This document shows positions 24,385 through 36,790 of a stretch of DNA of 39,680 nt, piece after piece. Position numbers and translations under genes: made by a program. Below the pieces are notes generated by a model. That model was not told where the DNA came from. It made no database searches and was given only the letters and a program-made list of their open reading frames with translations. Position 1 is the first letter of the stretch. Each line of letters starts with the position of its first letter. Source of the stretch: Oppiella nova (Eukaryota; Arthropoda; Arachnida; Sarcoptiformes; Oppiidae); the NCBI GenBank assembly GCA_905397405.1, contig CAJPVJ010000106.1:1-39680 (forward strand). The letters run 5' to 3'.

Positions 24385-26068
24385 TTCTTTTGTACACATT
24401 CTCTACATTCACTCTATTATATGAGATGTAATGTTATGTAATGTTAGCCACGCTTTCAAAGTATTGATCGCATTCTGTGCCTCTATTCGTATAATAGAAA
24501 CACTAAATAATAAACTTTAATACCAGTTATACAACCATTTGCTTCACTTTTAGCATAAATAAGTAGGAATTGGCTCACAATCTGTTCACATAAATCATAA
24601 GCTCTAAAGTGTGACACTCTCTCAAAATTGGCTCAACTTTTTAAATATTCGTAGAATAACTCACTTTTAAGTCAAACGTAAGAATATTCTCCTAAATAAA
24701 GTTCTCAAGAATGACACAAATAGAGACAGAGTTGGCATCTTCTGAGTACTAAACCTATTCATGAGGACCATCCATGCCATCCATGAGCTCCCGGAGTCAC
24801 ACATCCTATTAAACACCAGTCTCTCATCAAACAGTTTGCAACTCACGTCGACTTATGGCTGAGAGGGAAGTCTTTCTTTGATTAATTGCCACAAAACTTA
24901 TATAATTTATTTGTCGCCAAAACCAAACACCAAAACTAAAAACACTCGACTCTATAGTTTACAACACTTTCGAGTTATTTCATTCATACACTTCAATCAT
25001 CACCACAATCACGTAAATAAGTTTGTAATGAATGTTCAAAAATAAACTTTTATTTCAAACTATCAAAACTATCAAATCATTTTTGCAATTCATTGTAGAA
25101 ATTGTAAAAATGTCAATTTTTGCTTCATTATACCAATACTTATATCATAAGAATTAATAAAAAAATATATATAATATTTTAGTAGGTAGACTGCACTGTA
25201 CCTGATACCTGATGGGGTGACAAAAATAGTTTGGATTCAAGTGTTCATTTAAACACAAAGCACAACAACAACTGTCCAAATAAATTAAATAATTAACTTA
25301 TTTCTATAAAAACTTATTCAAACGCTGTTTTCGTAAATTCTTGCTAATAAATTGCTACTTTATTTGAGACACACACTAAATGAAGTGCATTTGAAAAATG
25401 AAAACAAATGAATGTTTTCTAATAAAGTGTTTCGATAAATAGTTTTCTCAATTGGATTCCCAGATAAAAATAAAAGCGAAGATTAATATGATATACAGGT
25501 ATAATAAATAAATGAAGAAGCGATAAGTTTGTGATAATATTATTTCAATGTATGTCTCTATTCCACACCAATTGTGCTGAACTCTATTGCCTAACAATTC
25601 TATTAACATGTTCTCTCAGATACTGAATATTCTTATAACTTGTTATTTTTCAAAACTTTCATTTTAATTATAATTGTTCTTCTAATTTAACAGGTTAATT
25701 AAAAGCATGTTTGTTATTATAATATTAACATCAATTTGTGTTCTTTAATTAATAAACCTGAAGTGATCTGAACATTGAATGATATAAACTTGATAGTATA
25801 AAGCAATAGCTATTATAGTTAGAATAACAAAGTACCAAGTATAGTAATATTATATAATAGTATTTTATTTTAAAATCATTGATTCCATAAAATTAATCTA
25901 AATATAATTTAAAGAGTTTCAAAATTATAATCCAATGACTACTGTAAACAGTATACGTCAATATCTATTTATTTGATTAACTTATAATACATTAACTTAT
26001 GTAATGCATTAACGAATACATAAATCTTAAGCATAATTGATTGATTTTTTGTTATAACTTTTTTACAT

Positions 26069-26156
26069 ATTTGTTAATAACTCTAAAATAGCAGACATTA
26101 TGATTTTTAATTATTTGTTAATAACTCTAAAATAGCAGACATTATGATTTTTAATC
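26069..26156. repeat. 44-bp tandem duplication
   Basis: Two adjacent 44-bp copies (26069-26112 and 26113-26156) differ only at the last base. The unit starts ATTTGTTAATAACTC and contains AATAGCAGACATTATG. Near-identity suggests a recent duplication. Confidence 0.95.
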
Positions 26157-29100
26157 ATTTACTACAACCAATATTTAGCTAGAATATAAATATTATGACT
26201 GGAATATAACTTTAGACTTTGATTATTACAGTTTATGACACTTTTTGAGATTAATATTTCAATTGATTTTCTTTTTCTTACTAAAATAAAAATATTATTA
26301 ACAAATCTTGTGCAATTTTCAGTCTACTATTAAAAATTTCTTACTGCTTAATAATAATATATTTATAAATAGTATAACTTTTAGTTGACACTTTATGAAT
26401 ACTATTATATTTTAACAAAAAATATTAAATATTTTAAATAATAAATAAAACACACAAATGTAAATAGAGATCAAATATAATCTCAATAAATTTTATTGAT
26501 GGACGGAGTTTTAGTTTATAAAAATTATAATTATTTTCATTTTATACTAACAATGAATTCTTTAAAAGCAACTCTTAATAAAAATAAGCACAAAATTAAG
26601 GCAATGTTATTGAAAACACACAATAAATGTGTAAATATTACACAAATTGAGTTTAAAAATTTATAAGTGATTTGCAATTTATTCTATATTTAAATGCTTT
26701 CTGATTGTGAACACTACCGGAAACCTAAATGTTTTATTTGTCTAAAAACAATTTTTTATAATTTAAAATACAAGAATAATAAGAGTATGTTTTACACAAA
26801 TGATATAAATACAATTTTATTGATATATTTTAATAAAAAAATTGATTATTTGTTTTAATGGTTATATAGTTTTAGAAAACGAAGAGTTGTTTATTTTATA
26901 AAAGATATGACTTTTTATATATAAATACATTAGATTTCGTGGTTTAAGTCAATTCATTGAATTGAATAGATTATGAAATGATGTGATCAATGATGACCAG
27001 GTATTAGCATCTCATCCATACAGTCAGATTGAAACATTATTTTCAATATTCAGTCGATTATATCAAAGTTAACATCAAAACACTTGAAGCCCTCAAAAAT
27101 GTGTACAATTTTCATGCGAATACTGTTTTCAAAACTTTTGTTTAACAAAATAAAGTTATAGAAAATCACAGATTCTTTGAATAAATTTTGCGCTAAAAAT
27201 AAAGAAAACAGAGTTTTAGAGAAAGAGAAAAAAGTTTTTAATTTGATTTGAAGACATGTTATCATCATTTTGATGGTTAATCCAAAGTAAACATTTAGTG
27301 TCTCTAGTGATGTGCTATAAAATGAGTCTATTTTTAAAAATAAGTGCAAAACTAACACTGCAAGTTTTTAAGGCTTTTAAAACTTTCTGCTCATTCATTA
27401 TAATTAATTATTTGGATAACTATTAAACTTATTTCGGAATATATTGGCAGAAGTTTACGGATTTTGTTTGATTTGGCACTAAATGATCTTAATTTTAGAT
27501 TTTGTGTTAGTTATGGCTAATTATATACAATAAAATAAATGTATAAAACTTTTTTTGTTGAATAGTATATGAAATACTTTGAAAGCATTTTCTTCCATCA
27601 AAATTGTCATTTGCTCTCTAAATGTCAAATGTTTTGTTCAGTTCATGCATTGCTTGAATCCTCACTGAAATCTAATCTAATTATAAATATAATCGTCATT
27701 TGAAAAGAGAAATTTCTAAATTATATATACAATACATTAATATATGACTTATAAATAATCAAATGCTCTAATCGTATGGATTTACTCACTAGTCCTGCAG
27801 TGTTTTGATTAAATATAAGCTCTAATTATGTTTTGATTTTCAGTCGCGATATGAAGTTATCGTTTGTTTCAAAGAAATAGAAATCGCTTTTAATTATAAA
27901 TTAATTTTCTACATATATTTACGATTACTATCACTCATTAAATAAACGATAAATTTTAATTTTCTTTTTTGATATTCAAATACATATTACGATAATTTGA
28001 ATCAATTATTATCAAGTGTTTCGAAATGGTTTTTATTAAAATACTTGAATTAAGACTAGAATTAAAAGATATAATTGATAACAAATGTGAAGTAACTCCG
28101 AATGTAATGTATGAGATAATTAAATATAAAATAGTAATTAAATTAATAATTGATTCAAATGTAAAGTAATATGAAAAGTTGATTCAATTTATCAGAGTTT
28201 GAGTTTAACTATCACTGCCTTTATTTTGATTTAGTTATGGTCTCAAAGGATTTCGCATTCATTTCTCATGAATTATGTCATAATAAATGCATTAATTGTT
28301 GTGTTTTTAACAAATATAGTAATAAATCCCTGAGATTCTGATGCAAATAATTATAATTCATATGAGAAATGACAGCGAAATGCCTTTTGTTGTTGTATTT
28401 AATTAGGAGAAGAATAACATAACAAATGTATTAGAATTTCGTGTCTTTTATGTTAACTTCTTTTGATTCAATGAAAATTAAAAGACAACCAAAAAGTGTG
28501 TGAAACAAAAGTGCGAAACACATGTATAAATGATATCAAGAAAATAATCATTATATTAAATAATAAGAATGTATATAATAATGAGAAATAATATGTAATA
28601 ATATATATAAATAAATACTTTCTCAGATGAATACCTGGTCATTCATTGCTCGCATCGATGGCTGAGAATAATTTAGAGACCATTTGTATCAAAGTTTGAA
28701 TACAAGAAAACACAAGAGGTTTAGGTTTAAAACCGGTAAATTAGAGTGAATTATAGTGTTATGTTAGTGACAAATGATAACAAATTTCTTAATTTAATTA
28801 TTTTGTTCTGCAAATAAAGAAATAGCAAAACATTTTTAATGTTATACAATATTAACAATAGGGCTATCATTAAGACTACAGAATACTGTGTTTAATAATT
28901 AGTGTAGAGATAAGTATTGTATAAAAGGGTATCATTTCTTGTATTAATTTATTCGCCGTACAAATGATAACATCGTTTGCGTTTTATATAAATTAAATGC
29001 ATTATTAATTCAGAAATGGGTTTTTATTGCGATCAAATTTGTTGAAATGGTAAAAATATATGCATTTCTTCAAAATTCAATGAATTGTTATGTAATTTAA

Positions 29101-29483
29101 GTTAAATAAAAGAGATGGCGAGAGAATGCGATAAATTTATATTAAATGCGAAAAATATATTAATAGTTATGATTATTAAAAACTTTTCAAATAAAGACAT
29201 TTATATTAAATATATTTTTCATTGAAAATTTTTTTACAATTCGTATGATTCCTTTGATTATAATCATAAACTTTGAATCATTTGTTTTGGTTTTTTGTAA
29301 GGATTTTAAAATCTCTTGAGAGAAAAAACGAGTAATAGATTTGAAAAATTTGGGTATAATATAAAGTTTGAGAATTTCGTTTCAAATAAAAAGGCACTAA
29401 ATTAGTGATTGCATTATCATTAGTAGACCATTAAGTATATGCAAAACTTGTTGCTCCAAAGTTTCTATAACTTCTCAAATGTA

Positions 29484-29590
29484 TTATGAGTGTCGACTCC
29501 GAGCTGACTGAGCGAAAAGAGTTCCGTGATATACAATACCATTGATTTCCATACTGACTGCCAATTGACTTTCTATCTGAGACCGACCGT
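29484..29590 (-). CDS. ARID3-like last coding exon with stop
   Basis: GGGACAG acceptor, then DGRSQIESQLAVSMEINGI, VYHGTLFAQSARSRHS and TAA (29486-29484). SMEING.VY.G.LFAQ is the terminal beta part of the REKLES region. The phase fits the previous exon exactly. Confidence 0.92.
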
Positions 29591-32500
29591 CTGTCCCAAT
29601 ACAAGCAAACAAGACAATGGTTTGAGTGAATTGAATGAATGAATTGAATGTACAAATGGTTACCTCTATTCATAACTTTGATTTGAACGGAAGGCAGTGC
29701 GGCGTGCATTAGGAATCGCTCCTATATTCACACAATCATTATATTCATTACCAATCATTATAATGAATGCAATTATGAGACAAATGTTTGTTGGTATATA
29801 TAATAGGATAATAGTGTGACATAAGGCATACCTCATCGGTGAGGAACCGCTTGGCGGGAGTCACTCCCAGCGCGTCTTCCATGATCTTACGGGACGTCTC
29901 CAGCGCTCGGTTCGTGGCATCGCTTGCGTTGCGAGGATTCACCTCAAGGTTTAAAGCTTCAGATTGTGGTAACGGATGATGAGAGAAATGATGAGTTGGT
30001 GTCGAAGATATACTTCCATTGTCTTCTTCACCTGACAGTCAAATATATTCAAGAAATTTATAAATAAATTAATTTATTTTTATGATTAATTGTCTAATAG
30101 TTTGTGAGACTGAGAGACTGCTCTTATTTTGAAAGGAAAATGAAAAATAGTGGACAAGAATTTATTATCGCTTATAAAATATATTTTTTTCTTGATGTGG
30201 TTTCGCCAGCTTTTTAATCATAGCTCAGCTAAGAGTACCTGATGTAGTGGTTCAGAGACTGGAAAAATTAAAAATTAGTCATTTATTAAGGGTCTAAGTG
30301 GCGGAACCATGGAGTCTATCAAATGATTAGTTCTTATAATTCATGTGTTGATAGAAAATGTGGATAAATGTGGAGTGAATGGGATTTGAATGAGAGTTGA
30401 ATAGGAGATACAGTGGTATAAGTGGTGGCTATAGTAGTGATGGCTATAAGTAAGACTGGAATCAATTAAAGAGATGGTATGGATGGGCGTTCACTGTCTT
30501 ATGTTTGGCACTCATATCGTGATCATTTGGCTGACATGAGAAATGGTTGGCCGCCACAAGCCATTCAACATTACATCTAAACCTGACTTTGAATTAAACA
30601 AATATATACTTCTCTTTATATAAATAAAATTTCTTTATATTTAACATTATATGTAATGCAATGCAATTCATTAAATTCTCGCAAAAAATACTTAACGCAT
30701 ATATGTATTCATAATAGAAATAAGTTATTTAACATAATATTAATAGAAATAAGATATAAATGATTAATAATTCATTTCACAAAAATCTTTAGATTTATCA
30801 AACTTTGTCCTTGAATTTAAAGCAAACAAATTATATAAAATAAGGTTTAAAATGATTTTTAAATAAAAACTATTCTGAAGTGATTACTAAAATAATGAAA
30901 TCTTTTTTCATCGCATTTATTGTGTAATAAAAAATCAGTTTAAGTGCAATGACTTCTCGCAAAAAGCATTCATTTGACTGCAATTTTTGTCAAATTTTAT
31001 GAATTATAAACACATAATATTTAAATCATTTTATGACTCAAATAAGTAATCAATAAAAGTAACTCTAAGAGAGATAAGAATTTATATTTGTTTTTATGCT
31101 TATTATTTAATACTAATTATTTATTAGCTTTGTATATGAAATATTCAAAAATATTAAATTACATGAATAAATGAAAAATTTATAGAAACTAAAGTTATTT
31201 CTAAAATATATATATAATAATTCATATATTGAATTGACTCGTGTATTGGATTAAGTCATTGAAAACTGTATATAACTTTAATTCTAAGTGAGTTCTTAAG
31301 TATTTTTCAGACATAATCTTTTGGGAATTAAACTGATTTAAAAGTTTAATTCATGTTAATCAAGAACTTGTATTTCAGACTAAACATGAATATCATTTGT
31401 CTTCACATCTATCAGCAAATATTGTCAGATATAATGAATGGCCGGCAAATGGAAAGCAAATTAGACTAACATTTAAATTTGTTTTATTAAAAGTAGTATT
31501 GATTTAAATAAAACCAATTAAAAAATGATTTACAGATACTTTATATTCAAATGGGAATCATCGAAATAATGACAGAATATTTAACTTTCTTAACAATGAA
31601 TTCCTTTGTTTTATGTGATGTAAGCGTTTGAATACTTTTATCATAACTTTTTATATGAATTAATGAAATTTGCGAAGAAGTCTTGTAATAAATTATTTAG
31701 AAAACCAAAATTCTCACACATTTAGCCTTAAGTTGCACACATTTAACAGTAAATAAATGCGATTACTTTAATAAAGTAAGTGAACATAACTCCCATTAAA
31801 CTATTAATAAAACAAAACTTGTTTATGAGAAAATCTCTGCTTTTCAAGTTTTATGAAATGCACACAAATCTGAATTTAGTTGAAGACAAAAGTAATTCTT
31901 AATAATTTTAATTAATTAAAGTAATGCTCAGCCGATAAGGCATTCTCTCTGAGTTTAACATGAGATCTAACATTAGATAATAGAATTAATTTAAGAATTT
32001 ATTAATGACTTTAATTGAAATGTGTCGGCGCTCTCAAGCGTGCAAAACAAGTCCATAAAGTTTTGAAAGTTTTGTTTGAGTTTAAGGGCGACTCGTATAG
32101 TGATGGGATGGGATGTGTTGTGCAAACCTGATGACAATCCCTGTGAGTTGTGGCCATTCAATTGGCGTGAGACGAGACTTAGAGGTGATGTGTGGTGATG
32201 ACTGCCCTGATTGCGATTCATGTGCGGAGGGGGAGGGGTGGCGCCCACCATCTCAGGGTACTGACCATAGCTGGAGCGCCGGCCTTCTCTACGGTTGCCA
32301 TCGATGGCGGACTGGAGTTCGTCGGGTGAACTGAGTTTCTCTTTCTCGCACTCGTATGGGTACAGGTATTTCATATATCTGTATAGCAAATAGCAAACGG
32401 ATTATGAGCAAGTCCATAACTTAAATAATATACCGCTTCAGGCATTTAGCCGTAATTTTATCCAAAAATTATAGAAACAAAACAATAAAAAGTAATGCAA

Positions 32501-34069
32501 TCGCTATTGCAATGGTATCGGTATATGAGAAGTGCAAGTCAGCCATCAAACTAGTTATTCGGCAGAACTGCCGTCTCATAAAAATTCATTACTATGAAAA
32601 TCGCTGGCAAACAAACAGCCAGACAAACAGTCAAACCATTGACTCCTATCCAATCAAATCGATATAATACCCGCTCTCCAGAAGGTTAACACAAAGGAAT
32701 TATTTCTCCACTTATTTTACTATTCAGTCTACTATCGAGTCTTTACACTACTTTACACTTTTTATGGATGCCTTGTCTCCAAATCAAACATATCTTATGC
32801 TAAACTATACAAGAATTCAAAGTTAATGAAAGTTCTACTCGGGCTCACAATTTGTGATGAAAAAATAAAAACAATTGGATATTGTTTTAGAACTCAGAAA
32901 TTGTTTGCTTTATTATTATATGAGATATAAAACTTTTTTGTGCAATCGATTAGAGCTATAGATATGTGAATTGATTACTTTAAAAAAGGTTTCATTGCAT
33001 TATGATAGAAGTTGTTGGGAATTTATGGCCAAAATAAGCATACAAGCAATTATTTTATGTCTTCAACCTTGAAGTTGAATGTAATGCTATTAAATGGTAA
33101 TACTTATAGTATGGCGACACAGAATTGTAGTCATGTTTAATGTAATCACTAATATCATATACGCTAATATACGGTATAAAAGTCGGTGATTTATAATTTC
33201 CTGAATTACTTTTTGCATTAATTAATATTAATATTTTTCATTATTATTTGCTCACTATATTAACGACAACTATAACCTTGTCTCTAGTACTTTATGAACG
33301 ATTTAAATTCGCTTTTATTGTATAATTTTTCTATTAAAGTATATGTGATGTGACGTCCAAAAACTTGTATAATACTACTGTTTAGCATATCTATGATTAG
33401 TCTTTATTTGAAAAGCTTTTTTAAACTTAGAAATCAATAATTAAGTTTAGAGCTATAAATAATGCTTCATTAATATTTTGTGTAATATTTCGGATACTGA
33501 CAATAATTTATTTCATTAAATTGTCAAAATGCAAAGTAAAACAATTTAAGTTTTAAAAACAAAATTAATCAAATTATCCTATAGATGTGTGAGGTGAGTT
33601 TCTCAAATAATTTATGATTCGCGAAAAATATGTTGGTTTTTCCAAAATTTAATGCATTCATTAATAATTAATAATAAATGGTGTAATAATTATTTGTAGG
33701 AATCGTTTATAAGTGAAATCCAAATTCAAATCATTAGTTGGCGATAGGTCTCGAAAATTCATTACTTTTATTGCTTTGTTTGTGAATAATAGAAATGATA
33801 GGAAAGGAGTGGGGCGTAGGGCCGGTATGGTATGGTATGGTATGGTATGATATGGAATGGTATGATATGGTAAGGTATGTCATACTGTGTGCGTAGAGTG
33901 AATGCAGCGCTGGTGATAGAAGAGGGCAGATTGAGTCCTTTAGTGATTTCTCTCCATATCTTCTTATTGATGACTTCGACGAGTCCACCCCTGGCCACAA
34001 CCAAACGGTACAATTCGTAGAGATCTAATACCTGTTTGGCCATTATGGGAATTCGGTTCACTGGAGTCC
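29484..34069 (-). CDS. ARID3 / dead ringer (retained) family transcription factor, 5' end missing
   Basis: A nuclear AT-rich DNA-binding regulator of development. Five coding exons join in phase: 33886-34069, 32128-32378, 29832-30031, 29664-29721, 29484-29590 (800 nt, 265 residues plus TAA). Order of domains: ARID from its third helix onward (GTPVNRIPIMAKQVLDLY, INKKIWREITKGLNLP, TSAAFTLRTQYMKYLYPYE), close to ARID3A/Dri; the family-specific C-terminal extension LSSPDELQSAIDGNRREGRR; a short His/Ser/Pro-rich linker; a REKLES region ending VSMEINGIVYHGTLFAQ, then an eight-residue tail and stop. All introns are GT-AG. Missing at the 5' side: the activation region and first ARID helices (normally ...FMQKR before GTPVNR), probably beyond the right edge. 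dri, retn and ARID3A/B are homologues; I leave the symbol empty because orthology within the family is not tested. Confidence 0.93.
29664..29721 (-). CDS. ARID3-like exon: REKLES core
   Basis: A 58-nt exon between AATATAG and GTAACC, encoding ERFLMHAALPSVQIKVMNRG. It matches the (Q)RNFFSMARQLPMKIRINGR type segment of ARID3. Confidence 0.88.
29832..30031 (-). CDS. ARID3-like exon: linker and first part of the REKLES region
   Basis: CTGTCAG acceptor, then GEEDNGSISSTPTHHF and a His/Pro stretch, then RALETSRKIMEDALGV and TPAKRFLTDE. The last part aligns in position with REKLESGEPPEKK..(L/D)E of ARID3A/B. 66 codons, phase 0 at GTATGC. Confidence 0.87.
30032..32127 (-). other. ARID3-like intron (2.1 kb)
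   Basis: Mostly AT-rich. A less AT-rich block near 30464-30600 on the minus strand is open for 43 codons but fits no known part of the gene. 31000-32000 holds nothing I recognise. Confidence 0.75.
32128..32378 (-). CDS. ARID3-like exon: end of ARID and linker
   Basis: A TATACAG acceptor completes Gln, then YMKYLYPYECEKEKLSSPDE and LQSAIDGNRREGRRSSYGQY, the last ARID helix and extension. Then PPPPHMNRNQ, SHHHTSPLSLVSRQLNGHNS: a low-complexity linker. Donor TCAG|GTTTGC, phase 1. Confidence 0.94.
32379..33885 (-). other. ARID3-like intron (1.5 kb) within the ARID domain
   Basis: AT-rich apart from a pentanucleotide repeat at its 5' end (33825-33884). A TGACGTCC near 33352 is a 7/8 CRE. Confidence 0.8.
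33825..33883. repeat. Degenerate (TATGG)n repeat abutting a splice donor
   Basis: Four exact TATGG units are followed by variants (TATGA, TATGG, AATGG, TATGA, TATGG, TAAGG, TATGT). On the transcribed strand the tract begins within bases of the GTATGA donor of the ARID exon. Confidence 0.93.
33886..34069 (-). CDS. ARID3-like exon: core of the ARID domain
   Basis: After a GCACAG acceptor it reads (G)TPVNRIPIMAKQVLDLY, ELYRLVVARGGLVEV, INKKIWREITKGLNLPSSI, TSAAFTLRT, nearly identical to ARID3A and Dri over the DNA-contact helices. Starts two bases into a codon, so one base comes from an unseen upstream exon. The donor CA|GTATGA splits the Gln codon and stands directly beside a TATGG-type tandem repeat in the intron. 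Confidence 0.96.
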
Positions 34070-34493
34070 CTGTGCATACAACGGACACACCATTCAGTTA
34101 ATCAATCAATTAGATTATAGTATAGTATATCTAACTAAAGAAATATTAGTAGAAAATCAGTGCAAATCTCTGCTCGTATTACGCAATGAGTACTTGTGTT
34201 GCCATAAAAGTTAAGAACTTAAGAAAGTTCAGAAACCACTGACAGAGAGATCCCGATCCCTGTGTTATATTATTAATAGCGTAACAAATATGTGATATGA
34301 ATGTGATGTACCGTTAGTGAGGGAAAGGCAGCAAAAAATAATATAGTGAATAGAGAGCCCATTAACTCTATGATTATTTTCGGATATTTTAATGACGGAC
34401 TCGAAGTTAAAAAGAAAATTTAAGATTTAGGGCCAAACATCTCATAAATATTTCTTTTATAATATTATAGTATTAATACTCCAGAGAGAAAGT

Positions 34494-34495
34494 GG

Positions 34496-34558
<63 letters not shown>
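34494..34558. repeat. (GA)n microsatellite
   Basis: About 65 bp of GA repeats broken twice by an extra A. Confidence 0.97.
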
Positions 34559-35617
34559 AAAGATCTTATATTCGCAGAAATTTTTATTTATATCTAACAT
34601 ATGATAGCTTTAAAAATAATTTATTTGACATTAAAATTATAGTTGCGATAAAATTTAATTTCATATAAATTTTGGTGTTGTGTTGACCCAAATTCAATGG
34701 AGTTAACGCTAAATATAATTAATATTTATGTTTTCTTTGTTAGAGTTTCGCAGCTGTTGTTCATTAAAGTTATGATATTTATATGAATATACGAATGAAT
34801 ATCTAATTAATATGTAATCTCATCTAAAAATAAGAATTTCCATAAAATATCTTATATGTTATACAAAACAGTTTTAATTAATCTATTTTTGATGGAAATG
34901 ATGTTTTAAAGAATGTTTTGTTAATATAATCTTATTTATATTTCCAAATAGTATTAACATTCTCTAGTTATTTAAATATACTCAAAAAACTTAGTAAAAG
35001 TCAATTAAATTCTAAATGCTTACAATTTTTGAAATAATAATCAGTATCTAAATGACGTTCAATTGAATTTTGAAGCAAAAGATTTAATTAAATATCATAT
35101 TTGACTCAAGAATGGAAACAATTTTACTTAATTAACCTATCAAAAGTAACACTTTTAAGCTACTTTATAATTATTGTGCACAAAGTTATTAGAAGTTTAG
35201 TTTTGATAAATATTTCTAAATAATCGGATTCTTATGAAATATATTCAAAACTGAAAGGTTAGACATTTTTCACTTTCAAAAAGTGAATTGAATGAGAAAT
35301 TGAAAACAAAGAACAAACAAATAAATAAAGAATTTTGTGAACAACAATATATGACTTCAAATAAACCATTTAATCAAATAATTATTCAATATTTTTAACT
35401 GTTTGAACGAAACAATTAATCATTAAATTATATACTGATTCTCAGACAAAAATACTCATAATTTATTTACTTTATATCTATCTTAACAATAATTCATTCA
35501 TATTTTGTTCCACAGTTTTCATTATTGCAATGTCATGACTTGGATATGAAAAATAGTTTTTGAGTTAAATAGAGAGCCAATAGTCAGACGAATGCAATTA
35601 AAAGTAGTTTTAGAGAG

Positions 35618-35620
<3 letters not shown>

Positions 35621-35654
<34 letters not shown>
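35621..35654. repeat. (GA)n microsatellite
   Basis: Seventeen uninterrupted GA units. Confidence 0.97.
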
Positions 35655-35657
<3 letters not shown>

Positions 35658-36445
35658 TTTGATACATTAAAAATTATGATATTTTTGTTTTCAAAAATAA
35701 AAGAAAACAAAATTGTGATTAATGAGAATCACAAATGTTGAAAGATTTTACAATTTTATTGAAAATTTTCTTATACTTAAACTCATTTCAATTCTTATTG
35801 TTTAAATGCACATTATTTTTGATTAAATTTTCAACTTTCAATTTGGTTAACTTTTTGCACATTAGATTTCTATACAAATAATATGATAACACTTCAAAGG
35901 AATCCTACTTAATGTCACAAATAATTGAATTTTGAAAGGAATACGAACTAATAATTTATATTGAATTTCATTGTTTGTGAAAAAGTATTTTTCATTTGTT
36001 TTTCCATATTTTTTTGTGAGCAAAACAAATGGTTGGGTAAACAAAATATAAGTGCTATAAAAAATGTTGTATTTTCTAAAACATAAGCAAAAATAAAAAG
36101 TATTCCCAACTCAACAGGACATGAGGGGAATGGAGTGTAGGAATGTAAACTGTAAACTGGGCTACTGGTGCTCAATTGCTGTTGCAATCAATGATAACGT
36201 AAAATCTTAAAGTTTTTGCAAGAAATGGACTCTATTTGAGTCCCCCTTTGATGGCCACTCCAGATGTTGTTTCTCTGCATCTTTGACTCAATTTCTTCAT
36301 TCAAATTGAATACTATATAAAAGCTGACAAACTGTAGGCATCGGACACAATGAATAGCCCTTCCCTTTGTGTTTAGTATCAAAACTTTTAGGTTGCGATT
36401 CAACTCAATCTATAAGATTAGAGAAATTTGCGAACATTAAGAGTG

Positions 36446-36467
36446 AAGGGAAGGGAAGGGAAGGGAA
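36446..36467. repeat. (AAGGG)n short tandem repeat
   Basis: About four units of AAGGG. Confidence 0.9.
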
Positions 36468-36741
36468 TGGAGCCTTAAATTTGCCAATTTCTGGCCATTT
36501 CTTTGTTCACTCCTCATAACTGTATTGCATTGCGTCGTATTGACGGACACTGTGGTCGACACCCACCCCCTCAAGACATAGTTTATAAGAATTAAGCTTT
36601 TCTTTAATGTTCAGATTGAAAGCCAATGCAAAGATGACCCTGAAATCAAAACCTGGGGGCCATTCGACCCCTAATGGAATGCATTGGAGAAGCAGTAGTC
36701 GAGGAAAGGGAGAAATGGAAGAGCGGTCAGTGCTGTGGATG

Positions 36742-36790
36742 TGCTGTGGCTATGGCTATGACTATGGCTATGGCTATGGCTGTGGTTGTG
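36742..36790. repeat. (GGCTAT)n short tandem repeat
   Basis: Hexamer repeat with variants (GACTAT, GGCTGT). It creates Gly-Tyr and His-Ser runs in opposite frames that should not be taken as protein evidence. Confidence 0.9.

Larger units (their letters stand above)
21579..29483. other. Gap between PDE8 and the ARID3-like gene
   Basis: 7.9 kb without a supportable gene on either strand. Includes the PDE8 5' untranslated region and promoter (exact place unknown) and the 3' untranslated region of the ARID3-like gene. The part 21900-24900 is less AT-rich and microsatellite-bearing; 25000-29400 is very AT-rich. A minus-strand AATAAA at about 29033-29039 could be the polyadenylation signal of the ARID3-like gene, but such hexamers are common here. 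Confidence 0.6.

Noticed and set aside
32113-32334. Plus-strand Cys-rich frame opposite the ARID3-like linker exon
   Set aside because: Antisense shadow; the cysteines arise from the complement of the conserved exon.
33734-34000. Second minus-strand frame overlapping the ARID exon
   Set aside because: Out of frame with the conserved ARID protein; its repeats come from the TATGG tract.
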